Counted from the first letter of the stretch, positions 18,492 to 28,543 are shown. The stretch: 64,000 nucleotides of DNA from Aquimarina mytili (GCF_016735115.1 NZ_JAERQJ010000005.1:1-64000), one strand, 5' to 3'. The notes: a model not told the origin generated them from the sequence alone. Made by a program: numbers and translations.

Positions 18492-18779
18492 TTAATTTTG
18501 AATAAAGGTAATTTGGATATCGCTTTCAATCTTTAGCTCTACCCCTTCTTTTCTGGCTTCCAAAATCATCTCCTTAATGGCTTCTTTTGCCTTAATCAAT
18601 TCGTCCATCCTGGAATATAAATGCGGAGTCTCATCATCGCAATTTTGCTCAATAATACTAAGCCTTTGTAGCTTATGAAAATTGATTTTCTTATCAACAA
18701 TTGTGTTTAAAATATCTGAAGCTTCAGATGGTGTAAAAGTTCCGTCAAGTAATTTGATTTTTTGATCTGTAAGTGTCAT
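18492..18779 (-). CDS. Small protein upstream of sbtA
   Basis: A 95-residue, mostly helical acidic/basic protein: LTDQKIKLLDGTFTPSEASD, then ILNTIVDKKINFHKLQRLSI and the C-terminal helix AKEAIKEMILEARKEGVELKIES. I recognise it only as a conserved flavobacterial type. It is 46 bases upstream of sbtA on the same strand and would be cotranscribed. It does not look like the PII-like SbtB, so any role as an SbtA partner is inference from position. Confidence 0.65.
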   Translation of the reverse strand: MTLTDQKIKLLDGTFTPSEASDILNTIVDKKINFHKLQRLSIIEQNCDDETPHLYSRMDELIKAKEAIKEMILEARKEGVELKIESDIQITFIQN

Positions 18780-18800
18780 AATTCTGAATTTTAGTAGTTA

Positions 18801-18989
18801 TTAAATTTTCTTTTTTGTATATACTCTTGTAAGCTTTTTATTGGTATCCAAATTTTTGAAAACACATGCGCATAAAAGGATGAAAACACATAAGACTAAC
18901 TCATGCATAAACAGGTATTTGTGTAGTGAAGACAAAAAAAACGGGATTGCCAGTAGTACTATTAACGCAGTAGTATAGATAATTCTCAT
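18801..18989 (-). CDS. Possible small membrane protein
   Basis: A 62-residue open frame with two hydrophobic stretches (TTALIVLLAIPFFLSSL and HELVLCVFILLCACVF) and a basic tail ending TRVYTKKKI. It could be a two-helix inner-membrane protein at the head of the sbtA unit, 21 bases before the 95-residue gene. No family is recognised, and the coding status rests on length, position and a plausible topology. Confidence 0.45.
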   Translation of the reverse strand: MRIIYTTALIVLLAIPFFLSSLHKYLFMHELVLCVFILLCACVFKNLDTNKKLTRVYTKKKI

Positions 18990-19030
18990 TGGTACTTTTT
19001 TTGAGTTTAACTATTGGCTTATATTTCTTT

Positions 19031-19050
19031 TTACGTAAAATTTTATGTAA
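19031..19050. promoter_or_regulatory. Near-palindrome, LysR-site candidate
   Basis: TTACGTAAAATTTTATGTAA is self-complementary except for one base pair. Its right half, read on the minus strand, is TTACATAAAAT, identical to 15402-15412 in front of the LysR gene. It lies 42-61 bases upstream of the first gene of the sbtA unit. Confidence 0.5.
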
Positions 19051-19076
19051 ACCGCGTACAAAAGTGAGGATACTAA

Positions 19077-19104
19077 TTCATATATTTTTATTTATATTTA
19101 TAAT
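19077..19104. repeat. 28-bp element shared with LysR promoter
   Basis: Starting TTCATATATTTTTATTTATA, these 28 bases match 15371-15398 except one base. The rest of the 356-bp gap (18990-19345) is AT-rich and also contains a hairpin at 19289-19317. Confidence 0.5.
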
Positions 19105-19288
19105 GTTAAGCATAATCAATTTTTATGAATCGTATCTTATCAAACTTCTTAATAACACATAATCAAATACTTACGTATTTCATAAGTACTAAGAGGAATT
19201 TACTTTTTCATGAAATATAACTATGGATTTATGATAAAGCTGGCTTTACAAATCTATTGCGTTGACCGATTAAAAATATCTGAATAAA

Positions 19289-19317
19289 ACTCAACAGGTT
19301 TTGAAAAGCTGTTGAGT
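19289..19317 (+). terminator. Hairpin upstream of bestrophin
   Basis: ACTCAACAG (19289-19297) pairs exactly with CTGTTGAGT (19309-19317) and is followed by CTTCTTATTTT. It precedes the bestrophin start by 29 bases. No plus-strand gene lies upstream, so it may be a leader attenuator or the 3' end of a small transcript. Confidence 0.4.
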
Positions 19318-19345
19318 CTTCTTATTTTAGAACAAAAAATCACAT

Positions 19346-20347
19346 ATGTACATCAAACGAAACATTGGCTGGGGGCTTATTCTTCGATATGCCTGGAAGA
19401 ATCTTATTTTCTTTGTACTATATACTGCGGGGATCTTTTCGCTCTATTATTTTTTAGATTGGACCTTTATTGATATCCCTTTTCAGCCTCTTTCGGTTAT
19501 TGGTATTGCTGTAGCTTTTTATATTGGTTTTAAAAACAGTCAGAGTTATGATCGCTTTTGGGAAGCACGTAAAATATGGGGAGGTATTGTCAATTATTCT
19601 CGCACATGGGCAAATCAGGTACTAAGTCTTGTTAATGATGATCATCAAACAAAAAGTATTTTAATTCATCGACATGTTGCCTGGATCAATGCCCTTAGGA
19701 TTCAGTTAAGACAACCCACTTCTTTTTCAATTAAAGAGAATGCTGCGGTTGAGCGTTTATTTAAAAAGCATGGAGAGCAAAAACCAGCATGTGATGCTAC
19801 CAAAGATTTTGTCTCTGAAGAAGAATATGCAGATTTATTAGAACGAAAAAATACAGCTACGCATATTGTAAAAAATCAAGGATTGCATATCAAAAAACTA
19901 TGTGGTGAAGGAAAAATAACAGAATTCGACAAACAGTTGTTTCATGGTGTTCTTGAAGAATTGTACAATCTTCAGGGGAAATGTGAACGTATCAAAAACA
20001 CACCGTTCCCCAGGCAATATGCCTATTTTAGCACTGTTTTTACCTGGATTTTTGTACTGCTATTACCCTTTGGAATGTTAAATGTATTTGAATCTGAGCT
20101 TCAAGATATGCACCAAGATATTCAACCTTGGTTTATCTTTTTAATGATCCCCTTATCAGTATTAGTATCCTGGATATTTACCACCATGGAAAAAATCGGA
20201 AGCAATAGCGAAGACCCATTTGAAGGCCGTGTAAATGATGTACCTATGACGGCCCTATGCAAGACCATAGAAATTGACCTGCGCGATATGTTGGATGAAG
20301 AAAATTTGCCTGAAAAAATAACACCAAAAGATAATATTCTGTATTAA
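19346..20347 (+). CDS. Bestrophin-family anion channel
   Basis: A 333-residue member of the bestrophin (UPF0187) channels, pentameric pores for anions. The N-terminal region has YIKRNIGWGLILRYAWKNL, followed by FQPLSVIGIAVAFYIGFKNS and the conserved QSYDRFWEARKIWGGIVNYS. The C-terminal part contains RQYAYFSTVFTWIFVLLLPFGM and, near the end, SEDPFEGRVNDVPMTALCKT, typical of the family. Bestrophins can conduct bicarbonate, and the neighbouring SbtA and LysR genes suggest a link to inorganic carbon. Its last codons overlap a 43-bp repeat duplicated at the end of the CHAT gene. Confidence 0.9.
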   Translation: MYIKRNIGWGLILRYAWKNLIFFVLYTAGIFSLYYFLDWTFIDIPFQPLSVIGIAVAFYIGFKNSQSYDRFWEARKIWGGIVNYSRTWANQVLSLVNDDHQTKSILIHRHVAWINALRIQLRQPTSFSIKENAAVERLFKKHGEQKPACDATKDFVSEEEYADLLERKNTATHIVKNQGLHIKKLCGEGKITEFDKQLFHGVLEELYNLQGKCERIKNTPFPRQYAYFSTVFTWIFVLLLPFGMLNVFESELQDMHQDIQPWFIFLMIPLSVLVSWIFTTMEKIGSNSEDPFEGRVNDVPMTALCKTIEIDLRDMLDEENLPEKITPKDNILY

Positions 20348-20354
20348 GGCGACT
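20312..20354 (+). repeat. 43-bp direct repeat, copy A
   Basis: This segment spans the 3' end and stop of the bestrophin gene. It matches 23672-23714 in 40 of 43 positions, with the first 27 bases identical. The two copies bracket the CHAT gene exactly. Confidence 0.9.
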
Positions 20355-20439
20355 TAAAATTAAAGAAAACATATATTGTTTAGAACAATGACACTTTAGC
20401 TTTTTTAACTACCTATCGCCATTTAAGCCACACTATTTT

Positions 20440-23400
20440 ATGAAAAAATTACAATCAATTTTTTTTCTATCCATTTCCCATATTACCATTTTTATCGTTT
20501 CATGTCACTTTACATATTCTCAAGTTGAAAAGGATACCCTGCTCGCTAGGAAATACTATCAAAAAGCAGATTCGTTATTACTTAAAAGAAAACTCGATAG
20601 CTCTATCATATACTTTAGAAAGGCATTACCTATTTATGAAAAAGCAAAGGTTTGGAAAAAAGTAGCGAGTTGTTATAATAATATTTCCAATAGTATTAGT
20701 AGTAGGAATGACGAGTCATTATTAAATGCCAAAAAGGCATTAGAAATCAGCAATAAATATCTCCCAAATGATAATTTGGAAAAAGCTGAAGCGTACAAAA
20801 ACATCGGTTATTATTTTAAAAATAACTCTGATTACGAAAAAGCATTATCATATTTCAAAAAGACATTAAAAATCAGAGCAGAGTTATTACCTAAAGATCA
20901 TCCAAAAATGGGCTCATCTTATAATGATTTAGGTATGATTTATTATAGAAAAGAAGAATATGAAAAAGGGTTAGATTATCTAAATAAAGCTTTAAAAATA
21001 CGAATTAACAAACTTGGTGAGAATGATCTTAAAGTTGGAGATATATATTTTAATCTAGGCATAGTTTATAAAGAAATTGGAAAATACGACAAGGCTCTAA
21101 ATTTTTCTAGAAAAGCTTTAAGTATTAGAACTAAAATTTTAGATAACAATCACGTCGAGCTCGCTCGCTCATGTACCACAATTGGTTTGTTATTTTTTGA
21201 ACGCCAAAATATGGTCTTAGCAAAAAAATACTTAGCAAAGGCTTTAGACATTAAACTGAAAAACAAAAACTCTAATGATCTTTGGATTTATTATACTAAT
21301 ATGGGCATTGTGTTTGCAAACGAGACAAAATTAGATTTGGCTTTAGATCACTACAAAAAAGCTCTAAAATTAGTGACTAATCAGTATGGAAAGGATAATT
21401 ATAGATTGATACAAGTTTATAATAATATAGGGAATATTTTTTCACATAGAAATGATTATGATAGGGCTCTATATCATTACGAAAAGGGTATGGAAATAAC
21501 AAAAAGATCTTTAGGTAAAGATCATTCTTATCTTCTTTATTTTTACAGCAACATAGCCTATTTATATAGTGCAAAAAATCAATTCGAAAAGGCTTTGAGT
21601 AATTCTAGACAAGCGTTAGAATTAAGTCTAAAAAAATTTGGAGAACAGCATCACTTCACACATAAATCGTATTTCCAGATTGGAACTTTTTATAGAAAGA
21701 AAAAAGACTATAAACAGGCATTAAAATTTGCCGAACTTTCTTTAAAAATAAGATTGAAAATGCTAGGAGAGAAAAATTCCTTTGTTGCGGATTCCTATAA
21801 CTTGATAGGTGAAATTTTTTATGACCAATTAGGATATATTGAAGCTATAAAGAAATATGAGCAAGCATTGAACGCTAATACTAGATTAGATATAAATACA
21901 TTTGAAATTAATAAATATTATCAGCTAAATGTTTTGTTAAAAACGTTAGACTACAAAGCAAAGACTTATAGAAAACTCTACGAAAAAAATCATGATATTA
22001 AGAACCTTAAAAATAGTCTATCGGGTTATCAAGAATTAAATGAAATAATAGACGTTTTAAGAAAGAATAATAATAAGTATGCAGATAAACTGGCATCTTC
22101 TGAAAGACATAAAGATATATACGAAGGTAATATACAGGCAAAGTTATTATTATTTAAAACTAATCGTGATTCTATTACTTTACATGAAACAATGTATCTT
22201 TCGGAAAAAAGTAAGAGTAATACAATGATTGAGTTATTAAATAACTCTGCCGCTATTCAATTTACTGGTTTACCTTCAAAATTAATTGAAGTCGAAAAAG
22301 AGCTAAGAATTGATAATGCTTTTTATCAATCGCAAATTAGCAAAGAGTATTCTAATAAGACTATAGACACCACTAAAGTTTTATCATATCAAAGTAAATT
22401 ATTTGATATTACCCGAAGAAAGGATTCATTGATAAAGGTTTTCGAGAGTCATTATCCAAGATATTATAAATTAAAACATCAAAATAATCTTATTTCAGTC
22501 TTAGAAATACAAAAAAAATTAAGTAATAAAACAACCTTATTAGAATTTTTTACTTCAGATAATATTACTTACGCCTTTACAGTTACTAAAAACACATTTT
22601 CCATTAAAGAATTGTCTACTCCAAAACTTTTAAAGGAGGTCCAAGAATATCGCAATAGCATTACTTCTAAAAACACAAAAGAGTATAAAAAATTTGCACA
22701 TCAATTGTATGCCGAACTAATAGAACCTATTGCAAATAGTTTTGCTGGAGATGAACTTATAATTGTTCCAGATGGACCCTTATGGCATGTTAATTTTGAG
22801 TTATTACTTACTGAAAATGATATTTCCAATGATCCAAAAGAATTATCCTATCTGCTCAAGAATTATGCTATAAGCTATGCCAATTCAGCTAATTTGTTAT
22901 TTAATCCGTTTAAAAGTGAAATGCAATCTAAAAAACGACAAGAATGTCTTGCGTTTTCATTCTCTCATGATGCTAACATTGTGAATACAAGTATCATGAG
23001 TTTGGCAACTCTTAGAGATACCGGAGATGACTTGCCAGGAACTCGTAAAGAAATTAAAGCTATCGCCAATATTATTGACGGACAATATTATTATGGGCCA
23101 GAAGCTGTAGAAGCTAATTTTAAGAAAAATGCCAATAAATATAATATTCTTCACCTGGCATTGCATGGTGAAGTTGATAACGAACGCCCAGAGAACTCAA
23201 AACTATACTTTACCCAAAGTAAAGATACAATTGAAGACAACCTGCTCTATAGCCACGAGTTATTTGCGCTTAACATCCCAGCAGAGCTTACTGTACTTAG
23301 CGCCTGTAATACAGGAACCGGTAAAATAGCTAAAGGAGAAGGTATTATGAGCCTAGGAAATGCTTTTCAATATGCGGGAACCAAGAGTTTGTTACTCACC

Positions 23401-23694
23401 AGTTGGGAAGTATCGGATCAAACCACTCCCGAGCTAATGAAATACTTCTATACCAATCTTAAGGCAGGAATGAATAAAGCCAAGGCATTACAACAAGCTA
23501 AATTACAGTATTTGAATACCGCCGATACATTTACAAATGATCCATTTTATTGGGGAGGTTTTTATCTAGTAGGAGATCCTACACCTATGCATTTTGATAA
23601 TAATACTCAATTATATTGGATTTTGGGTTTAGGTATTTTAGCATTTCTATTTTTGATTGTATTTTGGTATAGAAAAAATAACACCAAAAGATAA
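20440..23694 (+). CDS. TPR-CHAT (caspase-like) secreted protein
   Basis: A 1084-residue protein with an N-terminal signal (to about TYSQ, residue 28), about ten tetratricopeptide repeats (about 30-500, with many ALxxYxKALxI-like units such as YEKALSYFKKTLKI), a helical linker, a C-terminal CHAT peptidase domain (about 740-1055), and one membrane helix (LYWILGLGILAFLFLIVFWY) before a short basic tail. The CHAT pair is H909 in LHLALHGEV and C956 in LSACNTGTG, 47 apart, as in separase/caspase-like CHAT enzymes. Both are intact. The predicted topology puts the protease outside the cytoplasm. Substrate unknown. The last codons lie in a direct repeat. Confidence 0.9.
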   Translation: MKKLQSIFFLSISHITIFIVSCHFTYSQVEKDTLLARKYYQKADSLLLKRKLDSSIIYFRKALPIYEKAKVWKKVASCYNNISNSISSRNDESLLNAKKALEISNKYLPNDNLEKAEAYKNIGYYFKNNSDYEKALSYFKKTLKIRAELLPKDHPKMGSSYNDLGMIYYRKEEYEKGLDYLNKALKIRINKLGENDLKVGDIYFNLGIVYKEIGKYDKALNFSRKALSIRTKILDNNHVELARSCTTIGLLFFERQNMVLAKKYLAKALDIKLKNKNSNDLWIYYTNMGIVFANETKLDLALDHYKKALKLVTNQYGKDNYRLIQVYNNIGNIFSHRNDYDRALYHYEKGMEITKRSLGKDHSYLLYFYSNIAYLYSAKNQFEKALSNSRQALELSLKKFGEQHHFTHKSYFQIGTFYRKKKDYKQALKFAELSLKIRLKMLGEKNSFVADSYNLIGEIFYDQLGYIEAIKKYEQALNANTRLDINTFEINKYYQLNVLLKTLDYKAKTYRKLYEKNHDIKNLKNSLSGYQELNEIIDVLRKNNNKYADKLASSERHKDIYEGNIQAKLLLFKTNRDSITLHETMYLSEKSKSNTMIELLNNSAAIQFTGLPSKLIEVEKELRIDNAFYQSQISKEYSNKTIDTTKVLSYQSKLFDITRRKDSLIKVFESHYPRYYKLKHQNNLISVLEIQKKLSNKTTLLEFFTSDNITYAFTVTKNTFSIKELSTPKLLKEVQEYRNSITSKNTKEYKKFAHQLYAELIEPIANSFAGDELIIVPDGPLWHVNFELLLTENDISNDPKELSYLLKNYAISYANSANLLFNPFKSEMQSKKRQECLAFSFSHDANIVNTSIMSLATLRDTGDDLPGTRKEIKAIANIIDGQYYYGPEAVEANFKKNANKYNILHLALHGEVDNERPENSKLYFTQSKDTIEDNLLYSHELFALNIPAELTVLSACNTGTGKIAKGEGIMSLGNAFQYAGTKSLLLTSWEVSDQTTPELMKYFYTNLKAGMNKAKALQQAKLQYLNTADTFTNDPFYWGGFYLVGDPTPMHFDNNTQLYWILGLGILAFLFLIVFWYRKNNTKR

Positions 23695-23714
23695 TATTTT
23701 GTATTAATGCCACT
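23672..23714 (+). repeat. 43-bp direct repeat, copy B
   Basis: Covers the end of the CHAT gene and the start of the hydrolase gene. The same bases are read in a different frame from copy A: copy A encodes the bestrophin end PKDNILY, copy B the CHAT end KNNTKR. The stop of the original bestrophin-like frame overlaps the hydrolase ATG as TAATG. Confidence 0.9.
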
Positions 23715-24711
23715 ACTTAACTCCAACTATACTCCTCCTCTGTTTTTTAGAAACAACCATATTTCTACCATTTATCCTAATCTTATACGAACGATAGATG
23801 ATATACAACAAAAAAGAGAACGGGTCGAGCTGGATGATGGCGATTTTATTGATTTAGATTGGAGTTATACATCGCCACAAAAATCAAAAAAACTTGCCAT
23901 TATCATTCATGGTCTAGAGGGCAATGCGCAACGGCAATATATTATGGGGCTTGCCAAACATCTAAATCAAAACGGTTGGGATGCAGCCGCCGTTAATCTT
24001 AGAAATTGTAGTGGCGAGGTCAATCGATTGTATCGATCCTACAATGCCGGGGTGAGTGATGATCTGGATCGAATTATTAAACATATTATTGATACTTACG
24101 ATTATCCTTCAATTTCAATATGTGGATTTAGTTTAGGAGGTAATATAACCTTAAAGTATTTGGGAGAAGGAAGATCAATTCCTTCAAATGTAAAAGCTGG
24201 TGTTGCCATTTCTGCTCCTTGCGATCTTCATGATTCGTTATTAGCCATCAATAAACCCAATAATTTTATTTATAAAAATCGATTTATTCGACATCTCAAA
24301 GCAAAACTACTAGAGAGGCAAGTCGTTTTTCCAGATAAAATAAGTATCTCAGATATCAAAGCTTGTAAAACACTTATGGATATCGATGACTTGTATACCA
24401 GTAAAGCCCATGGATATACAAATGCGATTGATTATTACACAAAGTGCAGTAGTAAGCAGTTTTTAAAAAATATTCAAACTCCTACTTTGATTATTAACGC
24501 AAAGAATGATTCATTTTTGGGCGACTTATGCTATCCTATAAAAGAAGCCAAAGAAAATTCGAATTTATTTTTGGAAACTCCAAAATATGGAGGTCATGTT
24601 GGTTTTTTTCTTCCGGGTATAACCTACTACAATGAGGCGAGAACCCTCGATTTTTTCGAAAAATCAACGGCTAACCCCTTAACAAAGAAGGTTTTTTCTT
24701 ACTTAAAATAA
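23707..24711 (+). CDS. YheT-like alpha/beta hydrolase
   Basis: A 334-residue alpha/beta hydrolase of the YheT/ABHD type. The oxyanion region is IIHGLEGNAQRQYIMG, the nucleophile elbow is GFSLGGN with S142, and the conserved ARNCSGE-like segment appears as NLRNCSGEVNRLYRSYNAG. The acid and His are likely in INAKNDSFLG and KYGGHVGFF. YheT proteins are probable carboxylesterases with unclear natural substrates. Its ATG lies inside a 43-bp repeat and only 12 bases after the CHAT stop. Confidence 0.9.
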   Translation: MPLLNSNYTPPLFFRNNHISTIYPNLIRTIDDIQQKRERVELDDGDFIDLDWSYTSPQKSKKLAIIIHGLEGNAQRQYIMGLAKHLNQNGWDAAAVNLRNCSGEVNRLYRSYNAGVSDDLDRIIKHIIDTYDYPSISICGFSLGGNITLKYLGEGRSIPSNVKAGVAISAPCDLHDSLLAINKPNNFIYKNRFIRHLKAKLLERQVVFPDKISISDIKACKTLMDIDDLYTSKAHGYTNAIDYYTKCSSKQFLKNIQTPTLIINAKNDSFLGDLCYPIKEAKENSNLFLETPKYGGHVGFFLPGITYYNEARTLDFFEKSTANPLTKKVFSYLK

Positions 24712-24712
24712 A

Positions 24713-24740
24713 GTTTAAACAGACGTTAAGCCACTGTTAA
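24713..24740 (+). promoter_or_regulatory. Phased GTTAA repeats before S8 protease
   Basis: GTTTAA at 24713, GTTAAG at 24725 and GTTAAG at 24736 are spaced 12 and 11 bases apart, about 131-158 bases before the start codon. The array resembles the one at 28797-28824. The ACTGTTAAG unit looks like LytTR-type binding sites, which is an analogy only. Confidence 0.45.
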
Positions 24741-24850
24741 GGTTTTATAAAGAGTTTTTCATTCACTTGGTCGAAAATCTTTTTTTTACTGACAATATTT
24801 TAAGAGTTTTGGCCGTTTCTTGATATTACTTCAAGAAAAATAACCTAACA

Positions 24851-24879
24851 CTAACTCAAACTCAACAAAAATGAAAAAA
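24851..24879 (+). promoter_or_regulatory. 5' leader shared by both proteases
   Basis: CTAACTCAAACTCAACAAA, one variable base, then ATGAAAAAA is found here and at 28937-28965. The leader is A/C-rich and lacks a Shine-Dalgarno motif, as usual in Bacteroidota. Confidence 0.6.
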
Positions 24880-27800
24880 AGCTACAGAAGCCTTATTTCA
24901 ACTATTGGCTTCACGGGGAAAACAGCCAAGGAAATGAGTATCTTTGTTTTTACAACAATGTTACTTATATCTGCTGGACTTTTTGCACAAACACCTGTAC
25001 AAAGAGCGGCAATGGCTCAAAAAAGTAATTTAACTAAACTAAACCAACTACAAACTGAAACTGCTCAAAAATCAGCATTTCAGAAAAAAGAAGCATTAGC
25101 CATCGCTAAACGAAATGGATGGCAAGTAAGAACAATCCATGAAGATGGAAGTGTTTCTGAACTACAAAAAGTAGTAGATGGTAAACCTATTTATTATAAA
25201 ACATATAATGTATCTGCTGCCAGATCAACCAGAGCAAATCACCTTAATGCAGGAGGGTCTTTAGGATTAAACCTAGACGGTCAAAATATGACAGCTTATG
25301 TATGGGATGGTGGACATGCTCGTGTATCACACCAGGAGTATGATGGCCCAGGAGGAAACAATCGTGTTTCTGTAGAAGATGCCACTGCTGAAGGTGGACT
25401 AGATCTTAATTTTCACGCTGCGCACGTAACCGGAACCGTTGTGGCTTCTGGAGTACAAGCAAACGCCAAAGGGATGGCACCTCAGGCAAGAGTACGAGGA
25501 TACAAATGGAATGATGACGTATCTGAAGCTACTGCTGCTGCTGCCAATGGAATGTTACTTTCAAACCATTCTTACGGTTTTAGAAGTGATTTAGTTCCTG
25601 ACCAATACTTTGGAGCTTATATCGAAGATTCTCGTAATTGGGATAATGTGATGTTTAATGCACCTTTTTACCTAATGGTTGTTGCAGCTGGTAACGATGG
25701 TAATCAAAATTCATATAATGGAGCTCCTCTAGACGGGAATTCTTCTTATGATAAACTTACAGGACATTCTACTTCAAAAAATAACCTGGTAGTTGCTAAT
25801 GCCCAAGATGCCAATGTAAATAATGATGGTACTCTTGTAAGTGTATCGATCAATAGTTCTAGTAGTGAAGGACCAACTGATGATTACAGAATCAAACCAG
25901 ATATTACTGGTAACGGTACAGGTGTATATTCAACCTATGAGAGTAGTGATACTGCATACCAAAGTATTACGGGTACTTCTATGGCTTCGCCAAACGTTAC
26001 GGGATCTCTTTTGTTATTACAACAACATTATAACAACTTAAACGGAAGCTTTATGAGAGCTGCAACACTTAAAGGCGTGGCTTTACATACTGCAGATGAT
26101 GCAGGACCTTCTGGACCTGATGCCGTTTATGGATGGGGGTTAATGAATGCTAAAGCTGCTGCTGAAACTATTTCTACAGCCTCTAGCGGTGAGTCTAAAG
26201 TTGAAGAATTAACACTAAACAGTGGTCAGACGTATACAATTACTGTTGATTCTGATGGAATTAACCCTTTAATGGCTTCTATCTCATGGACAGATAGACC
26301 GGGGACTGCTACTACTGCAACTAACTCTAACACTCCAGTACTAGTAAATGATTTAGATATTAGAGTAACTAAAGGGTCAACAACGTATAACCCATACAGA
26401 TTAACAGGAATTACAACTAACGGAACTGGTGATAATAATGTAGATCCATACGAAAGAATTGATGTAGCGGGTGCTACTGGTTCGTACACAATTACAGTAA
26501 CTCACAAAGGTTCTCTTACAGGGGGAAGCCAAAACTTCTCTCTTATCGTTACAGGATTAACAGGAACTCCTGTTGTTTGTAATGCAACAGTACCAACTGG
26601 AGTAAATACTTCTAACGTTGGATTTGATAAAGCTACTGTAAGCTGGACTGCTGTTCCAGCTGCAACATACGATCTAAGATATAGAGTTGCGGGTACTTCT
26701 GCTTGGACAACAAGTGCTGTAAACGGAACTTCTTCAGATTTAACTGGATTAACTGAGTTAACATCTTATGAAGTACAGGTAAGAAGTAAGTGTGATGATG
26801 GTACAACATCTGCATATAGTAGTACAGTTACATTCGCTACTACAGAATTCCAATTGGTATATTGTGATTCTAACGGACAAAATACAAACGACGAATATAT
26901 TGGTCGTGTTCAGTTAGAAACTATCGATAACGCCACAGCAGCCGGATCTGGTGGATATAGTGATTTCACATCTATTTCGACAAGCTTAGCTAAAGGTAGC
27001 GATTATGCCATCTCTATTACACCAACATGGTCAGGTACTGTATACAACGAAGGATATGGAGTATGGATTGACTATAATCAAGATGGTGATTTTACAGATG
27101 CTGGTGAGCAAGTCGTAAGTCAAGCCGCAACGCAAACTACACCGGTAAGCGGAACGTTTACAGTTCCTACTGGAGCTAAAGACGGAAATACAAGAATGCG
27201 TGTTTCTATGAAATATAATGGAACTCCAACATCTTGTGAATCTTTCCAATATGGAGAGGTTGAAGATTACACTGTGACTATTGGAGGTGCAACTGCAGAT
27301 ACGCAAGCGCCAACAGTACCAGCTGGTTTAGCTGCTTCTAATATTACTGAAACTAGCTTAACCTTAAACTGGAATGCTTCTACGGACAACGTAGGTGTAA
27401 CTGGTTATGACGTATATCAGGGAAGTACAGTAATAGCTACTGTAACTGCTACAACTACAAATGTAACTGGATTAACGGCTAGTACTGCGTATCAGTTTAG
27501 CGTAACTGCTAAAGATGCTGCAGGTAATGAATCTGCTGCTAGTACAGTATTAAATGTTACTACAGCAGGAACTACAGGTTCAGGATGTACATCTGGTATT
27601 ACTGCTTTCCCTTATAACGAAGGATTTGAAAATACACTAGGAGCTTGGACACAAGCTACTAACGATGATATTAACTGGACTGTTGATGCTAGCGGAACTC
27701 CATCGAGAGGAACTGGACCATCTAGTGCTACACAAGGATCATACTATATCTTTGTAGAAGCATCAGGAAACGGAACCGGATTCCCAAACAAACAAGCTGT

Positions 27801-28521
27801 ATTAAACTCTCCTTGTTTTGACCTTAGCGGTCTTTCTGAGGCAAGTTTCACATTTAGCTACCATATGTATGGTGCCGCTGATATGGGAAGTATTGCTGTA
27901 GATGCTAGTACTGACGAAGGTGCTACATGGACAACTATTTGGAGTGAAACAGGTAATAAAGGAAACTCTTGGTTAGATGCTAGTATAGACCTTGCTACCT
28001 ATGTTGGTGGTGGTGTTCAACTACGTTTCAACAGGGTTACCGGATCTACTTGGCAAGCAGATATCGCGATTGATAATGTATCTCTTACTAGTACTTCAGG
28101 TGGAGGTTCTGTTGATATATGTGAAGGTGTTGCACCATGGAGTAGCACAGGATTTTATCAAACTGGAGATCGCGTAACCTACCAAGGTAGTTTATACGAA
28201 AGAACTGCAACGGGATGGACAAATCTTGGAGCTTGTGGAACAACTACCGCTTTTGCTACAGCTTCTGATGCCAAAGGACCACCATTTAATGGTTCTGAAA
28301 AACCAGCATTTAGTGCATTCCCAAATCCAGCAACATCGTATTTAAATGTTTCTGTAAGTAACCCTGAAACTGTTCCATATGAACTTTACAATATGAGAGG
28401 ACAGGTAATGGATCGTGGAACATTTACTAAAACAAAAACTATAAATGTTAATGGATTCCCAGCTGGACATTATATATTGAGTGTTGGCGATAAAATCAAG
28501 CATATTATTGTTAGAAAATAA
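24871..28521 (+). CDS. T9SS-secreted S8 subtilisin-like protease
   Basis: A 1216-residue secreted serine protease. Order: signal (to about FAQ, residue 40), subtilase domain about 130-440, a beta-rich P-domain-like region about 435-565, a fibronectin type III repeat about 570-665, a GEVED domain about 740-810 ([15 protein letters not shown]), a second Fn3 about 820-905, a MAM-like domain about 910-1085, a CBM5/12-like segment ([19 protein letters not shown]), and a C-terminal T9SS sorting domain ([15 protein letters not shown] to KHIIVRK). The catalytic triad is D146 (WDGGH), H182 (HAAHVTG) and S370 (GTSMASP). A terminator follows. Confidence 0.93.
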   Translation: MKKSYRSLISTIGFTGKTAKEMSIFVFTTMLLISAGLFAQTPVQRAAMAQKSNLTKLNQLQTETAQKSAFQKKEALAIAKRNGWQVRTIHEDGSVSELQKVVDGKPIYYKTYNVSAARSTRANHLNAGGSLGLNLDGQNMTAYVWDGGHARVSHQEYDGPGGNNRVSVEDATAEGGLDLNFHAAHVTGTVVASGVQANAKGMAPQARVRGYKWNDDVSEATAAAANGMLLSNHSYGFRSDLVPDQYFGAYIEDSRNWDNVMFNAPFYLMVVAAGNDGNQNSYNGAPLDGNSSYDKLTGHSTSKNNLVVANAQDANVNNDGTLVSVSINSSSSEGPTDDYRIKPDITGNGTGVYSTYESSDTAYQSITGTSMASPNVTGSLLLLQQHYNNLNGSFMRAATLKGVALHTADDAGPSGPDAVYGWGLMNAKAAAETISTASSGESKVEELTLNSGQTYTITVDSDGINPLMASISWTDRPGTATTATNSNTPVLVNDLDIRVTKGSTTYNPYRLTGITTNGTGDNNVDPYERIDVAGATGSYTITVTHKGSLTGGSQNFSLIVTGLTGTPVVCNATVPTGVNTSNVGFDKATVSWTAVPAATYDLRYRVAGTSAWTTSAVNGTSSDLTGLTELTSYEVQVRSKCDDGTTSAYSSTVTFATTEFQLVYCDSNGQNTNDEYIGRVQLETIDNATAAGSGGYSDFTSISTSLAKGSDYAISITPTWSGTVYNEGYGVWIDYNQDGDFTDAGEQVVSQAATQTTPVSGTFTVPTGAKDGNTRMRVSMKYNGTPTSCESFQYGEVEDYTVTIGGATADTQAPTVPAGLAASNITETSLTLNWNASTDNVGVTGYDVYQGSTVIATVTATTTNVTGLTASTAYQFSVTAKDAAGNESAASTVLNVTTAGTTGSGCTSGITAFPYNEGFENTLGAWTQATNDDINWTVDASGTPSRGTGPSSATQGSYYIFVEASGNGTGFPNKQAVLNSPCFDLSGLSEASFTFSYHMYGAADMGSIAVDASTDEGATWTTIWSETGNKGNSWLDASIDLATYVGGGVQLRFNRVTGSTWQADIAIDNVSLTSTSGGGSVDICEGVAPWSSTGFYQTGDRVTYQGSLYERTATGWTNLGACGTTTAFATASDAKGPPFNGSEKPAFSAFPNPATSYLNVSVSNPETVPYELYNMRGQVMDRGTFTKTKTINVNGFPAGHYILSVGDKIKHIIVRK

Positions 28522-28543
28522 AACCAATAAATAATCAAATTTT

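Noticed and set aside
19289-19317. Terminator of a small RNA on the plus strand
   Set aside because: No promoter or structure could be shown for the upstream segment; only the hairpin itself is reported.
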